Assembly (NCBI RefSeq): GCF_014695975.1
Contig: NZ_JACJPI010000074.1
Location: 1 to 64,000, forward strand
DNA length: 64,000 bases
From: Leptolyngbya sp. FACHB-321
GTDB lineage: Bacteria > Cyanobacteriota > Cyanobacteriia > Leptolyngbyales > Leptolyngbyaceae
Direction of reading: 5' to 3'
Shown: in pieces, positions 15,249-24,331 of the stretch
How the letters are laid out: every line of letters starts with the position of its first letter
Position numbering within the stretch: position 1 is the stretch's first letter
Notes under the pieces: model-generated
Databases searched by the model: none
Told to the model about the DNA's origin: nothing
Seen by the model: only the letters and a program-made list of their open reading frames with translations
Made by a program: the position numbers and the translations under genes

Positions 15249-16529
15249 TCATCCTTTAAGCGGTAGCTCGATTTGAAAGGTTGAACCTTTTTCCACAGTG
15301 CTGGTAGCGGTGATGCGTCCTCGGTGTGCGGTGATGATTTGTTGTGCGATCGCCAGCCCTAAACCAAAGCCACCTGTTTGCCGCGATCGTGCTGTATCTA
15401 CGCGATAGAAGCGCTCAAAAATATGGGGCAAATCCGCCGCAGGGATGCCGATACCGTTATCTTCGACCTGAATGATGGCATGGCGTGACATGGTTGAAAG
15501 GCGCAACTGTACATTGCCGCCTGACGGTGTGTATTTGAAGGCATTGCTAAGAAGGTTGGTTACAGCTTGCTTAAGCAAATCTGGGTCAGCGTTCAGCGTG
15601 ACTGCTTGCTCTGGTAGCTGGCTAGTAAAGGTTAGCCCTTGTGCAATTGCCTGAGCCGTTTGGTCATGGATGAGCGATCGCAGTAATGCTACTAAATCCA
15701 CAGGCTTTAAGCTCTCTAAAGCGAGCGCTCCTTCGCGGCGAGAGAGAAACAGCAGATTACCAATGAGCACACTCATCGACTTCGCTGTTTCGACAATCTT
15801 TTCGAGCCGCAAGTGCTGTTGTGCGCTGTCCTCAGGGGACATTAGCCCCACCTGGGCATTACTTAACACTGCTGCCAGTGGTGCCCGCAACTCATGGGAT
15901 GCATCCGCTGTGAACCGTTGAAGCTGGTCGTATGCCCGCCGCGTGGGTTGCATGGCTATGCCACCTAGAAACCAGCCTGTAATGCCGATGATACCTAGCG
16001 TGACAGGCACCCCCAATGCCAGATAGAGCCGCACACGATCGAGGCTTTCTCGAAGCGGTGTCAGTGGTTCCGCCACCTGGAGATAGCCTACCAATTGCTG
16101 ATTCTGTAGCAGTGGGAGGGTGATTTGACGCAGCCACTGGCTTGACGGCTCACCTCCCTGCAAGTCAGCGATCGCGATCGTTTGGAACTCTGGTACTGCG
16201 GTCAGGCGTATGGGCGCAGGTAAGCCAATAAACCGGACTAGATAGCCTTTCGCGTTATACCAACGGACGTAAACTAAATCACTGCTGCGTGAGAGTCGAT
16301 CGCTCCCCAGCCACGGTGCCTCTTCTGGCTCAATCTGCCACTGCCCCCTGTGCAGCCGAATTGTTGCACCAGACGCGATCGCCTTACTTTTCTTGTAAAG
16401 CGCCTGGTCAAACGCTTGTAGCTGACCCTCGACGCTTAAGTAATAGCTCACGCCTGCAAACAGGACAAGAATGCCCCCCATTGAGAGAGCAAACCAGTAA
16501 GCTAAATTGCGACGACTGCGGGTAAACAT
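15249..16529 (-). CDS. rppB: sensor histidine kinase, RppB-like
   Basis: A 426-residue membrane histidine kinase. An N-terminal helix (13-32) and a second helix near 167-190 flank an extracytoplasmic sensor region. The H-box FTADASHELRAPLAAVLSN gives His212. The ATPase domain shows NLLSNAFKYTP (N box), DNGIGIP (G1) and GFGLGLAI (G2). Order and sequence resemble cyanobacterial RppB, partner of RppA, linked to redox and, in Synechocystis, nickel responses (NrsS). It lies downstream of rppA on the same strand with a 132-bp repeat-filled gap. The signal sensed here is not known. Confidence 0.85.
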   Translation of the reverse strand: MFTRSRRNLAYWFALSMGGILVLFAGVSYYLSVEGQLQAFDQALYKKSKAIASGATIRLHRGQWQIEPEEAPWLGSDRLSRSSDLVYVRWYNAKGYLVRFIGLPAPIRLTAVPEFQTIAIADLQGGEPSSQWLRQITLPLLQNQQLVGYLQVAEPLTPLRESLDRVRLYLALGVPVTLGIIGITGWFLGGIAMQPTRRAYDQLQRFTADASHELRAPLAAVLSNAQVGLMSPEDSAQQHLRLEKIVETAKSMSVLIGNLLFLSRREGALALESLKPVDLVALLRSLIHDQTAQAIAQGLTFTSQLPEQAVTLNADPDLLKQAVTNLLSNAFKYTPSGGNVQLRLSTMSRHAIIQVEDNGIGIPAADLPHIFERFYRVDTARSRQTGGFGLGLAIAQQIITAHRGRITATSTVEKGSTFQIELPLKG

Positions 16530-16574
16530 GGAAGGGCAAGAAGTTGTTAGTTGTTAATTACTAGAAAAGGCTAA

Positions 16575-16690
16575 GGGCTAAAGGCTAAAACAAAATACTC
16601 AAGCTTTCTCTCTCTGCCTCCCCTGCTGCCTCTGCTCCCTCTGCCTTCTCTTTCCCATTTCCTACTCCCCACTCCCCATTTCCTTATCTC
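16575..16690. repeat. pyrimidine-rich heptamer repeat between rppB and rppA
   Basis: CTGCCTC/CTCCCTC/CCCCACT-type short repeats fill the spacer and run into the 3' end of rppA. They encode its last, otherwise unconserved residues (KEMGSGE). Confidence 0.6.
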
Positions 16691-17363
16691 TCTCCGGTGG
16701 CTGTAACCGATAACCCATGCCGTAGATCGTTTCTAGCCAATCTTTGGCGTTCACGGCTTGCAAACGCTGCCGCAGCCGACGAACGAGCGTTGTGACAGCG
16801 TTGCTTTCTGGTTCGGTGCCCCAGCCCCAGAGCGCTTGCTCGATTTGATCGTGAGAGAGCACCTGTCGGGGGTGACGCATAAGGTATTCCATCAACTGAA
16901 ATTCTCGGCTGGAGAGTTGGGTCGTCATCTGATGGCACTCTAACGTTAAGGTGCTTAGATGCAGGCGTAAGGCTTCTAGAGACAGCAAATCGCCTTGCCA
17001 GAGAGGCGATCGCCGTCGCAAGGCGCGCACTCGTGCCAGTAGCTCTACAACATCAACGGGTTTGACCAAGTAGTCGTCAGCTCCAGCATCTAGCCCAGTC
17101 ACCTTATCGGCGATCGTATCTTTTGCCGTTAGCATCAAGACAGGCGCAGTTTTACCAGACTGGCGATACTGCTGGCACAGGGCGACGCCGCTCGTGCGGG
17201 GCAACATCCAGTCAAGAATCAGCAAGTCATAGTCTTTTTGCGACATGAGCCACTGTGCCGTTTCACTATCCGCGATCGCATCCACAATATGACCCGCTTG
17301 CAAGAGTGCTGCCTGCAAGGGTTCCAGTTGTGCTAAGTCGTCTTCCACCAGTAGAATCAACAT
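16662..17363 (-). CDS. rppA: OmpR-family response regulator, RppA-like
   Basis: A 233-residue regulator. The receiver domain has acidic pocket residues E7/D8/D9, phospho-acceptor Asp51 (ILDWMLP) and Lys101 (LVKP). A C-terminal winged-helix DNA-binding domain follows (LSSREFQLMEYLMRHPRQVLSHDQIEQALWGW, ETIYGMGYRL). It pairs with the RppB-like kinase encoded next and resembles RppA of cyanobacteria. The start is ATG 17363. The final residues come from repeat DNA. Confidence 0.88.
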   Translation of the reverse strand: MLILLVEDDLAQLEPLQAALLQAGHIVDAIADSETAQWLMSQKDYDLLILDWMLPRTSGVALCQQYRQSGKTAPVLMLTAKDTIADKVTGLDAGADDYLVKPVDVVELLARVRALRRRSPLWQGDLLSLEALRLHLSTLTLECHQMTTQLSSREFQLMEYLMRHPRQVLSHDQIEQALWGWGTEPESNAVTTLVRRLRQRLQAVNAKDWLETIYGMGYRLQPPERDKEMGSGE

Positions 17364-17398
17364 CGATCGCGGTGACGGTTCTTTCTGCTCTATCGTAG

Positions 17399-17526
17399 CG
17401 AGTGAGGAGTGAGGAGTGAGGAGTGAGGGGGTTTGAGTTAATTTAGCCTTCAGCCCTCTGCCTTTTCCCTTCAGCCCTCTGCCTTCTGCCTTCTATCTTC
17501 TGCCCTTCCCCTTTGCCTTTTACCTT
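17399..17526. repeat. GAGGAGT and CCTTCTG heptamer repeats
   Basis: Three or four tandem GTGAGGA units are followed by a long CTTCTGC/CCTTCAG-type pyrimidine tract, ending at the ATG of the WD40 gene. It separates the divergent rppA and WD40 genes, so it contains or replaces their promoters. Confidence 0.65.
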
Positions 17527-17529
17527 CTC

Positions 17530-18318
17530 ATGCAGCCTGGAGAATACGATGCAGTGCTTGGTGGTTCTAGCCCTTCGCCTATGGGCGCAATGGTGCTGGG
17601 TGGGCTGGAAGGTGTCAAGCAGCGCTTTGGTAGCGCGATCGTTGCCCAGCGGATTGCCGCACTGCTGGAAGCACATAAATATGGTCAAATCGAGCTAGAT
17701 TTGCTGATTCAAGCGTTGCAAGACGAATCCACTCAGGTGCAGAAAGTTGCTTACTTGAGGTTGCAAACGCGCCAGGAATCCAAGGCGAAACGGGCACTGC
17801 AAGCGTATGACCCTTATGCATTATTTGAGAGTTTGGCGACACTCAAGGGGCACTTAAGCGGTGTGACGGCGGTGGCAATCAGCCCTGATGGACGATCGCT
17901 TATTAGCGGTAGTCGTGATGAAGTCATTAAAGTATGGGACTGGTGGGCGCAAGAAGAGATTTTTACGCTTAAGGCGCACTCGTTTGTCTATGCCATTACC
18001 ATTAGTGAGGATGGCGAAACGTTTGCAATTCGCGGTCGTAATCACATCATCAAAGCATGGAGCCTGCGAACAGGCCAGCAGATCCGCCCGGAAATAGGCG
18101 CGCTGAGAACGATCGCCTCTGTCACCTTGACGGACGATCGCCACCTGATTAGCAGTAGCCAAAACGCCATCAAAATCTGGAACCTCAAAACAGGACGCGA
18201 ACTCTGCACCTTGCAGGGGCACAGCAGTTTAGTGACAGCCGTAGCCGTGAGCGCCGATAAGCAAATGATTATTAGTGGCAGTGAAGATCGGACGGTGCGA
18301 GTATGGGGAGTGGCGTAG
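17530..18318 (+). CDS. WD40-repeat protein with HEAT-like N-terminal unit
   Basis: A 262-residue protein. Residues 1-75 (EYDAVLGGSSPSPMGAMVLGGLEGVKQRFGS, then a helical IALLEAHKYGQIELDLLIQALQDES unit) match an N-terminal module often fused to WD40 or leucine-rich repeats in cyanobacteria. From about 100 there are four WD40 blades: LKGHLSGVTAVAISPDGRSLISGS, LKAHSFVYAITISEDGETF, a diverged third and LQGHSSLVTAVAVSADKQMIISGSEDRTVRVWG. Four blades are too few for a closed seven-blade propeller, so it may be truncated or oligomerise. Function is unknown. Confidence 0.8.
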   Translation: MQPGEYDAVLGGSSPSPMGAMVLGGLEGVKQRFGSAIVAQRIAALLEAHKYGQIELDLLIQALQDESTQVQKVAYLRLQTRQESKAKRALQAYDPYALFESLATLKGHLSGVTAVAISPDGRSLISGSRDEVIKVWDWWAQEEIFTLKAHSFVYAITISEDGETFAIRGRNHIIKAWSLRTGQQIRPEIGALRTIASVTLTDDRHLISSSQNAIKIWNLKTGRELCTLQGHSSLVTAVAVSADKQMIISGSEDRTVRVWGVA

Positions 18319-18369
18319 TGTACGCTGCATCAAGATGGGTCAGGAAACGTTTCATCGAGCTGGAGTCGT

Positions 18370-19227
18370 ATGCCTAAAAACGAGTTGCCATCAGTATGGC
18401 AAGTGAGAAACCAAACGTTTGACTGGGGCGATCGCACGTATTTGATGGGAGTGCTGAACGTCACGCCGGATAGCTTTAGCGATGGTGGTTTGTTCCATCA
18501 ACCAGAGGCAGCGATCGCGCAGGCACGGGCGCTCATTGCGGCGGGTGTAGATATCCTCGATGTTGGTGGACAGTCTACTCGTCCCAATGCGATCGAAATC
18601 TCGCTGGATGAAGAGCTAGAGCGTGTGCTGCCGATTATTCAGGCAGTGCGGCAAGAGTCTGATGTGCCGCTTTCTATTGACACAACGCGAGCTGTTGTCG
18701 CCCAAGCCGCGATCGCCGCTGGAGCCGATCTAGTCAATGATATTTCTGGGGCAACCTATGATGCTGAAATGCTGTCAGTGGTGGCAAAGCTGGGGGTGCC
18801 GATCGTGCTCATGCACATCCGTGGTACGCCTCAAACCATGCAGCAGCTAACGGATTACGAGGACTTAATTAGTGATATTCTGACGTTTCTAAAGGCACGT
18901 ATTGATGCCGCGATCGCTTGTGGCATTGACCGCTCTCGTATTGCGATCGACCCCGGCATTGGGTTTGCCAAAACTTATGCTCAAAATCTGGAAATTTTGC
19001 GTCGTCTACCTGAGTTTCATGCCCTTGGCTACCCGCTTCTTGTTGGCGCATCCCGCAAAAGCTTTATTGGTCACATTCTGAACCAGCCAGACCCTCAGCA
19101 GCGAGTTTGGGGCACAGCGGCAGCTTGCTGTGCGGCGATCGCAGGCAAAGCAGATCTGCTTCGAGTCCACGATGTCAAAGAAATGAAAGATGTTTGTCGT
19201 GTCGCGGATGCTTTGTTCAGATCCTAA
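18370..19227 (+). CDS. folP: dihydropteroate synthase
   Basis: A 285-residue folate-pathway enzyme that condenses para-aminobenzoate with dihydropterin pyrophosphate in the cytoplasm. Diagnostic motifs are LMGVLNVTPDSFSDGG (25-40), DVGGQSTRP, LSIDTTRAVVAQAA, LVNDISGA, PIVLMHIRGTPQTM, IDPGIGFAKT and LLVGASRKSFIG. Length and motif order are normal. It stands alone downstream of the WD40 gene on the same strand with a 51-bp gap. Confidence 0.96.
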   Translation: MPKNELPSVWQVRNQTFDWGDRTYLMGVLNVTPDSFSDGGLFHQPEAAIAQARALIAAGVDILDVGGQSTRPNAIEISLDEELERVLPIIQAVRQESDVPLSIDTTRAVVAQAAIAAGADLVNDISGATYDAEMLSVVAKLGVPIVLMHIRGTPQTMQQLTDYEDLISDILTFLKARIDAAIACGIDRSRIAIDPGIGFAKTYAQNLEILRRLPEFHALGYPLLVGASRKSFIGHILNQPDPQQRVWGTAAACCAAIAGKADLLRVHDVKEMKDVCRVADALFRS

Positions 19228-19896
19228 GTTCTGCACACCAAACTTTAGCTCGACTTTAGCTAAATTGTGAAATCTCCTTCTACTGACACCTCTAGAGATC
19301 AGCAAATTGCCGAACCTTTCTAAGAGGCTGTCTTAAAAATTCACTTGCTTGTAGCTTTAGCGACTGAAGTTGTAGCTACATGAAAAAAAGCTGCCGCCCC
19401 AGGTTGCAAAACCCTTTCGCTCGGTTAGTCTGCGTCGGCGGACTTTGTTCTCATAGTTGCGGTTTTAACCGCCAGACACTTTTTATTTAAACATGCAAAA
19501 ATCGATCATCTAGACAGCATTGGGACAAGCGCCTGCACCTGGTATTACCCTCATCCTGGTAGAAAAAAGCTTGATGAAGCATCAAACGATGGTAAGGGCT
19601 GTGATCCTTGCTTCTACGTATGAAAGCTTAGGCAGCAGTGCTGACCAGTAAAGTTTAGATATTTTTTATGCAAAGAATATGTGAAGACCAGTCAAAATAC
19701 TGGTAATACACGCAGAAGCTAACTAAATTTATGGCAATAGCAATAGAGCCGCTATGGATTCTCGTCATCCTTCAGGAGTAGGACTACAGACAGTCTAAAT
19801 CCTAGAAAATCGACAAATAGGGGCTTCTCGCTTCTCTAGAAGTTAACGTCTGGATGAGTGTCGCTATAAAGCGTTTAACTCCACGTGCAAAGAACA
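19228..19896. other. gene-less region with a dispersed repeat
   Basis: At 19423-19474 lies a two-hairpin element (GTCTGCG-GGCGGAC and GCGG-TTTTAA-CCGC). It resembles the short dispersed repeats common between genes in filamentous cyanobacteria. The rest, including the 19500-19896 leader of the glycosyltransferase gene, has no recognisable feature. Confidence 0.5.
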
Positions 19897-20628
19897 ATGA
19901 AACTAATAGATTATTTTGAACGTGTATACATAATTCACTTGCCCGAGCGGACCGATCGCTATCAAGCGTTAAGCCGTGAGCTAGCGGCTATTGGGGTTGA
20001 TATTAAAGGACCGAAAGTTCACCTACCACCGCCCCCTCGCCCATCGGAGTCGAACGGCTTTCCTTCTATCGGCGTTTACAGTAACTTTATTAGACACCTT
20101 GGTATTCTTAAAGAGTGTTTGAAAGACGGTATAGAAAGAGTTTGGATACTTGAGGATGATGCCATTTTTCGGCGACAGCTTCGGCAAGAGAATGAGCAGG
20201 AAAAGCTGATCAATCGATTAGACAAAGATGACTGGGGTTTATGTTACCTTGGTCACGCGATCGAGCAGAGTGCTTTACGCTCTTATCCAACCGGTCTTGT
20301 ACCGTTTAAGGAAGAATTCCTCTGGGCACATTGCTACTGTGTTCATGCCCGCGTACTGCCTCAACTCGTGCACTATTTTGAAGAAACGCTGCTGAATCCT
20401 CCAGGTCATCCTAGGGGTGGTCGCCTCTACATTGATGGTGCATTTAATCTTTTTCGCTGTCTTCATCCAGATGTCGTTTGCCTGGTAAGCAACCCTAATC
20501 TATCCAGTCAAAAAGGCTCACCAAGTAGTCTGGCAAACAGAAATTGGTATGATCGAGCGACAGTTTTTAAGCCTCTTGTTACAGCGGGTCGCTCCATTCG
20601 TGACGAGCTATGGCGGTTAAGTAGCTAA
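19897..20628 (+). CDS. glycosyltransferase family 25 protein
   Basis: A 243-residue cytoplasmic or membrane-associated sugar transferase of the lipopolysaccharide-type GT25 family. The N-terminus YFERVYIIHLPERTDRYQALSRELAAIG is typical, and WILEDDAIF supplies the acidic metal-binding motif. Substrates are unknown; a role in surface polysaccharide decoration is the family expectation. I chose ATG 19897 over GTG 19885. The gene is alone between two long non-coding stretches and is followed by a strong hairpin at 20684. Confidence 0.82.
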   Translation: MKLIDYFERVYIIHLPERTDRYQALSRELAAIGVDIKGPKVHLPPPPRPSESNGFPSIGVYSNFIRHLGILKECLKDGIERVWILEDDAIFRRQLRQENEQEKLINRLDKDDWGLCYLGHAIEQSALRSYPTGLVPFKEEFLWAHCYCVHARVLPQLVHYFEETLLNPPGHPRGGRLYIDGAFNLFRCLHPDVVCLVSNPNLSSQKGSPSSLANRNWYDRATVFKPLVTAGRSIRDELWRLSS

Positions 20629-21058
20629 GACAGCTTTGTAAGTTATAGAAATAGCATTCAGTAGTTTCGGCAAGCGAGTCCTTTCTCAGTTCTTTAGATT
20701 GCATCAGTGGGTGATCTGATCTAAAGAACTGAGAATATCAAAAGCTTTTGAGATGGCTGGTCTGACTTATATTCTGTATATCTCAGTTCAGATCAATAAA
20801 CTTCAGATGCAAATGCCTTTAGCGAATCCATAGCTAAAAAAGTTCCCAAGCAAAGCGCCTGGGATCTGTGTGAGGTGTGACTAGTTAAACGCGAACGTAT
20901 GGATATTAGCAACGTGAGCTAGCGCCTTCCTCAATCTTTAGGTATCCATTCATCTCTACCAGAAGGCTGACGACAGCTTCAAAACAGCGCTTGGTCAGGT
21001 ACATAGCTAACGAGCAGAAAGCCTCTTGTGCCGCTTTAATTAAGGATTCCTAACAAGA
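20629..21058. other. gene-less region between the GT25 and GAF genes
   Basis: Apart from the hairpin at 20684-20734 nothing is recognised. Convergent genes end on both sides, so no promoter is needed here. Confidence 0.45.
20684..20734. other. long perfect hairpin
   Basis: A 15-bp perfect stem (20684-20698 with 20720-20734) encloses a 21-base segment that can itself form a short ATCAG/CTGAT stem. No T-run follows on either strand. It lies between convergent genes, so a transcript-end stabiliser or processing site is plausible. A small RNA or a repeat element cannot be excluded. Confidence 0.6.
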
Positions 21059-21598
21059 TTAGCTGCCTCTAATCTCAGGCGCTGTTGCCAGCGTTGCCGC
21101 ACCCCGTTGCATCGCCTCCACATCGTTAGCTGTCCAGACGCGAGAACTTTGGCAGTGATGCGCCACTAGCAAGCCCCACAGTCCTTTTGGCGTAAGAACA
21201 GGCACAACAAGATTTGCCCGCACGTTCATGCTGCGTAGAAAGTCGCGATGGCACGCCTGAATTGGTTCCACTTCGATATCAGCGATCGCTCGCACCCGTC
21301 CTGCCTCATACATGGCAGCATAATCACCGTTGAAACACTCATCGGGTCCGGTTGAGCCAAAGATGGTGTATTGTGCATCGCTGAGGGATTCAAACGTGAC
21401 TCGTCCCTGCCATTGACGATAAAAGTAGTACAGCACCAGGCGATCGACTTGCAGCAATTCTCGCAACTGGCTCGTTGTTTCCTGGATGAGCGCATCGCGC
21501 TGCAACGTGCCAGAAAGACGCTCAAAAACATTTTTTAGTCGACGCTCGGTCTGGTTCCCCAGAACGGTATTAAAGGCTTTGCTAGGATCAGTACTCAC
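21059..21598 (-). CDS. stand-alone GAF domain, candidate DXCF cyanobacteriochrome
   Basis: A 179-residue protein made of one GAF domain. It contains Asp86-Glu-Cys88-Phe89, the DXCF motif, and Cys116-His117 at the canonical bilin-attachment position, followed by VRANLVVPVLTPKGLWGLLVAHHC. The 28-residue spacing between the two cysteines matches that in DXCF photosensors such as TePixJ. This suggests covalent bilin binding and two-Cys photochemistry. No output domain is present, so it would need a partner. The start is GTG 21598, since no upstream ATG exists. Bilin binding is inferred, and the C-terminal end is short. Confidence 0.72.
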   Translation of the reverse strand: MSTDPSKAFNTVLGNQTERRLKNVFERLSGTLQRDALIQETTSQLRELLQVDRLVLYYFYRQWQGRVTFESLSDAQYTIFGSTGPDECFNGDYAAMYEAGRVRAIADIEVEPIQACHRDFLRSMNVRANLVVPVLTPKGLWGLLVAHHCQSSRVWTANDVEAMQRGAATLATAPEIRGS

Positions 21599-21797
21599 AG
21601 CTTTAGAATGTTCCGCTCACTCAAAGACATGAATTATGATCGTAGCTGCAAATTGAAGCAGCAGGCTCTTGAATCTGCATTTTTTTAGCGCTGCCCCTGC
21701 GATCGTTGTCGTAGCAGGCGTTTTATACAACTGCAACAGCATCAACGTGAGTACATAATATTTCTCTGACTCCTGGTTACTCGCGTTTCACGACGGT

Positions 21798-22325
21798 ATG
21801 CCCAAGCAGCTTCTATTGACTTCATTTGATATCTGGGAACCTCATCACGTTTCTAATGCGTCTGATGACCTGCTGGCAGCGATGGAGCAGCAACGGCTGT
21901 TAGCTTGCATTGAGGCAAAGATAAAACTGTTACGCAAAGTGCCCGTTGATTTTGTACTCGCGCCTCAACAAGTCATTGCTGAAAGTGATGCTTTAAAGCC
22001 AGATCTCATTCTCTGCTGTGGTATGGCTGAGAGCCGAACACTCTTAACCCTGGAATCAAATGCTAAGCATCAGCTAGATCATCAACTAGACATTCTTTGG
22101 ACGACGATCGACATTGAGCGCCTGGTAGGAAAAATGCTGTTTACTAAAGTCAGCCATGATGCTGGAGCGTTTGTTTGCAATCATCTTTATTACTCAGTTT
22201 TGAAGCATATTGAAAGTCATCGACTATGCTGTCAATGCCTCTTTGTCCATGTTCCCGTTTTAACTAAAACAAACCTTTCCCTCATACTGAAAGACTTCTA
22301 TACGCTTCTACAAATGCTTGTCTAG
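21798..22325 (+). CDS. pyroglutamyl-peptidase I-like (C15 family) protein
   Basis: A 175-residue protein resembling the cysteine peptidase that removes N-terminal pyroglutamate. LLLTSFDIWEPHHVSNAS matches the family N-terminus. The catalytic set is visible as Glu78 (CGMAESR), Cys127 (AGAFVCNHLYYSVL) and His151 (LFVHVP). It is shorter than the usual 200-215 residues and ends soon after the His motif. The neighbours give no pathway clue. Confidence 0.8.
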   Translation: MPKQLLLTSFDIWEPHHVSNASDDLLAAMEQQRLLACIEAKIKLLRKVPVDFVLAPQQVIAESDALKPDLILCCGMAESRTLLTLESNAKHQLDHQLDILWTTIDIERLVGKMLFTKVSHDAGAFVCNHLYYSVLKHIESHRLCCQCLFVHVPVLTKTNLSLILKDFYTLLQMLV

Positions 22326-22465
22326 TCTTACTTAAAGCACCTGGAGCTTGTTGGCAAAACTCAGAGAATAGCTCAACTGTTTTAAGAGCGATCGTGGTGT
22401 ATGCTCGTTTGAATTAGCTGATCATTTCGCTTCTAAAACTCATCTACAGAGATAATTTAGTATCC

Positions 22466-23854
22466 ATGCTTTCGTTGTTTTCTAGCCTCATTCTGGCGCA
22501 AACCACTCCAGCCGTACCAACGATGACTAGTCAAGAAGTAGTGGTGCCACAGCAAATGCGATCGCTGCCGGGGCAACTTGATGACGTATTAGTTTTCAAC
22601 AGCAATAGTCCCGAATTGGTGCAGGAAGAAGGAATTCTGCTCTCAACGTTTTCGCCACAGGGAAAACAGACCCCTGACGCACATTTAGACGTGCTGTTGC
22701 AAGGACGCTTTGATGTGTTTGCTCACCATATTGCTAAGGCTAAAGCAGACGATTTACGCACGCTTTATCTAGGCATTGTGCTGCACAATCCGGGTAGCCA
22801 ACCCATTACAGTGGATGTGTTGCAGGCTGCCAGCTACCTCAGCCAGCCAGATGCCCCCTTTGCGACCCTGCCACCGTCTGTCGAGAATCCCACTGGCGAT
22901 GTCTTTGCGGGACCCGGTAGCCGTGCAACAGATGCAGTGTTACGTGGGCGGCGGCAGAGCGATTTTCCGGCGCAGCTTGCCATTCCCCCGGGTGAAAGTC
23001 GGTTGCTGCTGAACATGCCGATTCCAGTCAAAACGCTGACGCCACCGTTAAATGGACGATCGACCGTGATGCGGCTTCGCAGTACGGGTCGGGTCTATGC
23101 TGCCAGTCTTGCTAAGTTCGCCACCCAGAATGCCGATGACAGCGAAACGGCTCCTACCCTGGAGGAGTGGCAGACGTTGTTGGAGACTGGCAAGCTGGCG
23201 ACACCGCGCGATCGCACTCCAACGCCGCTTGACCAAACCAAAGGGGCAATGGTTTATGGGCGCGTTGCTGGCGTTGCTCAAGGCTCACGGTGGATCGCCC
23301 AAATTGTTGACCCTGAGCAAACCAGTAAGTCCAACTCGCAGCAATGGTCTCTTGCTATTCCTCAGGCGGGACAGGCGTTTTCTTACGGACTCAGTACCTT
23401 ACTGCGCGGTACGTTAGGCACTGGGCAAGTGCAATCAGCGCCGATGGTGGCACGGTATCCCGATACGGCATATCAAGCGCATGGCAACTATGCGATCGAG
23501 TACAATCTGACGCTGCCCTTGCAAAATACGACGGATCAGCCGCAAACGGTGGCGATCGCCCTCGAAACGCCAATCAAAGAGGAGCAACCCAAGGAAGGAC
23601 TCCGCTTTCTGGAACCACCTGCCAAACAGGTCTTCTTTCGTGGCACGGTGCGCCTGCGTTACAACGATGATCAAGGGCTACCCCAAACACGCTATGTGCA
23701 TCTCGTGCAGCGTCGAGGGCAACAAGGCGAACCGCTAATCGTGATGAATCTGGCAGCGGGCGATCGTCGTTTGGTACAGGTCGATCTCCTGTATCCACCA
23801 GACTCCACGCCGCCACAAGTCCTGACGGTAAGAACGTTAAAGGGTGAGCAGTAA
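22466..23854 (+). CDS. DUF3370 family protein, probably exported
   Basis: A 462-residue protein of the cyanobacterial DUF3370 family. A short hydrophobic N-terminus (LSLFSSLILAQTTPA) looks like a signal peptide. The body is beta-rich, with segments such as RTLYLGIVLHNPGSQPITVDVLQAASYLSQPDAPF, FAGPGSRATDAVLRGRR and YVHLVQRRGQQGEPLIVMNLAAGDRRLVQVDLLYPPD. No enzymatic motif is evident; an envelope role is a guess. Its stop at 23854 nearly touches the next gene, but that gene differs in character. Confidence 0.82.
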   Translation: MLSLFSSLILAQTTPAVPTMTSQEVVVPQQMRSLPGQLDDVLVFNSNSPELVQEEGILLSTFSPQGKQTPDAHLDVLLQGRFDVFAHHIAKAKADDLRTLYLGIVLHNPGSQPITVDVLQAASYLSQPDAPFATLPPSVENPTGDVFAGPGSRATDAVLRGRRQSDFPAQLAIPPGESRLLLNMPIPVKTLTPPLNGRSTVMRLRSTGRVYAASLAKFATQNADDSETAPTLEEWQTLLETGKLATPRDRTPTPLDQTKGAMVYGRVAGVAQGSRWIAQIVDPEQTSKSNSQQWSLAIPQAGQAFSYGLSTLLRGTLGTGQVQSAPMVARYPDTAYQAHGNYAIEYNLTLPLQNTTDQPQTVAIALETPIKEEQPKEGLRFLEPPAKQVFFRGTVRLRYNDDQGLPQTRYVHLVQRRGQQGEPLIVMNLAAGDRRLVQVDLLYPPDSTPPQVLTVRTLKGEQ

Positions 23855-23864
23855 GAAAGTAGCA

Positions 23865-24299
23865 ATGATTGAATACCGGGAGAACGAGAATCTGTCCTTT
23901 GAAGAATATTATGACTTTTTGAAACGGAGTGATCTTGGGGGGCAATACCCTAAAGAGCGTTTTGAGGAGAGAATCAGAAGGCTCCTGGCTAGGCGGTCAG
24001 TTGCTATCACTGCCAGGAATGATGAAGGGAAACTAATTGGGATAGCCTTCGGTGCTACAGATTTTACCTACTTCCTTTTTGTCACAGATCTCGGCGTCGA
24101 TAGGGCTTATGCAAAACAAGGCATAGGAAGTGAATTACTGGTTCGCCTTCAAGAGGCGGCTGGTGGAAAAGATGATATTACGGTTGTTACTGTGGCACAT
24201 GAAACTGTTACAGGCTTCTATGAGAAGTGTGGCTACGTCTCTGAGAATCGTCTGTTCTGGAAGCGCTGCAATCTCTGGAGCGAATTTAAAGTAATTTAG
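23865..24299 (+). CDS. GNAT family N-acetyltransferase
   Basis: A 144-residue acetyl-CoA-dependent acetyltransferase. The core is visible as SVAITARNDEGKLIGIAFG, FVTDLGVDRAYAKQGIGSELLVRLQEAA (the acetyl-CoA loop, here AKQGIG) and GFYEKCGYV near the end. The substrate is unknown. ATG 23865 is used; GTG 23844 would overlap the previous gene by 11 bases. Base composition is more AT-rich than the neighbour upstream and no HIP1 lies within, so recent acquisition is possible. A broken hicB lies immediately downstream. Confidence 0.85.
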   Translation: MIEYRENENLSFEEYYDFLKRSDLGGQYPKERFEERIRRLLARRSVAITARNDEGKLIGIAFGATDFTYFLFVTDLGVDRAYAKQGIGSELLVRLQEAAGGKDDITVVTVAHETVTGFYEKCGYVSENRLFWKRCNLWSEFKVI

Positions 24300-24331
24300 A
24301 TCAGCGTGATTGAGAACGGTATGCAAACTAA

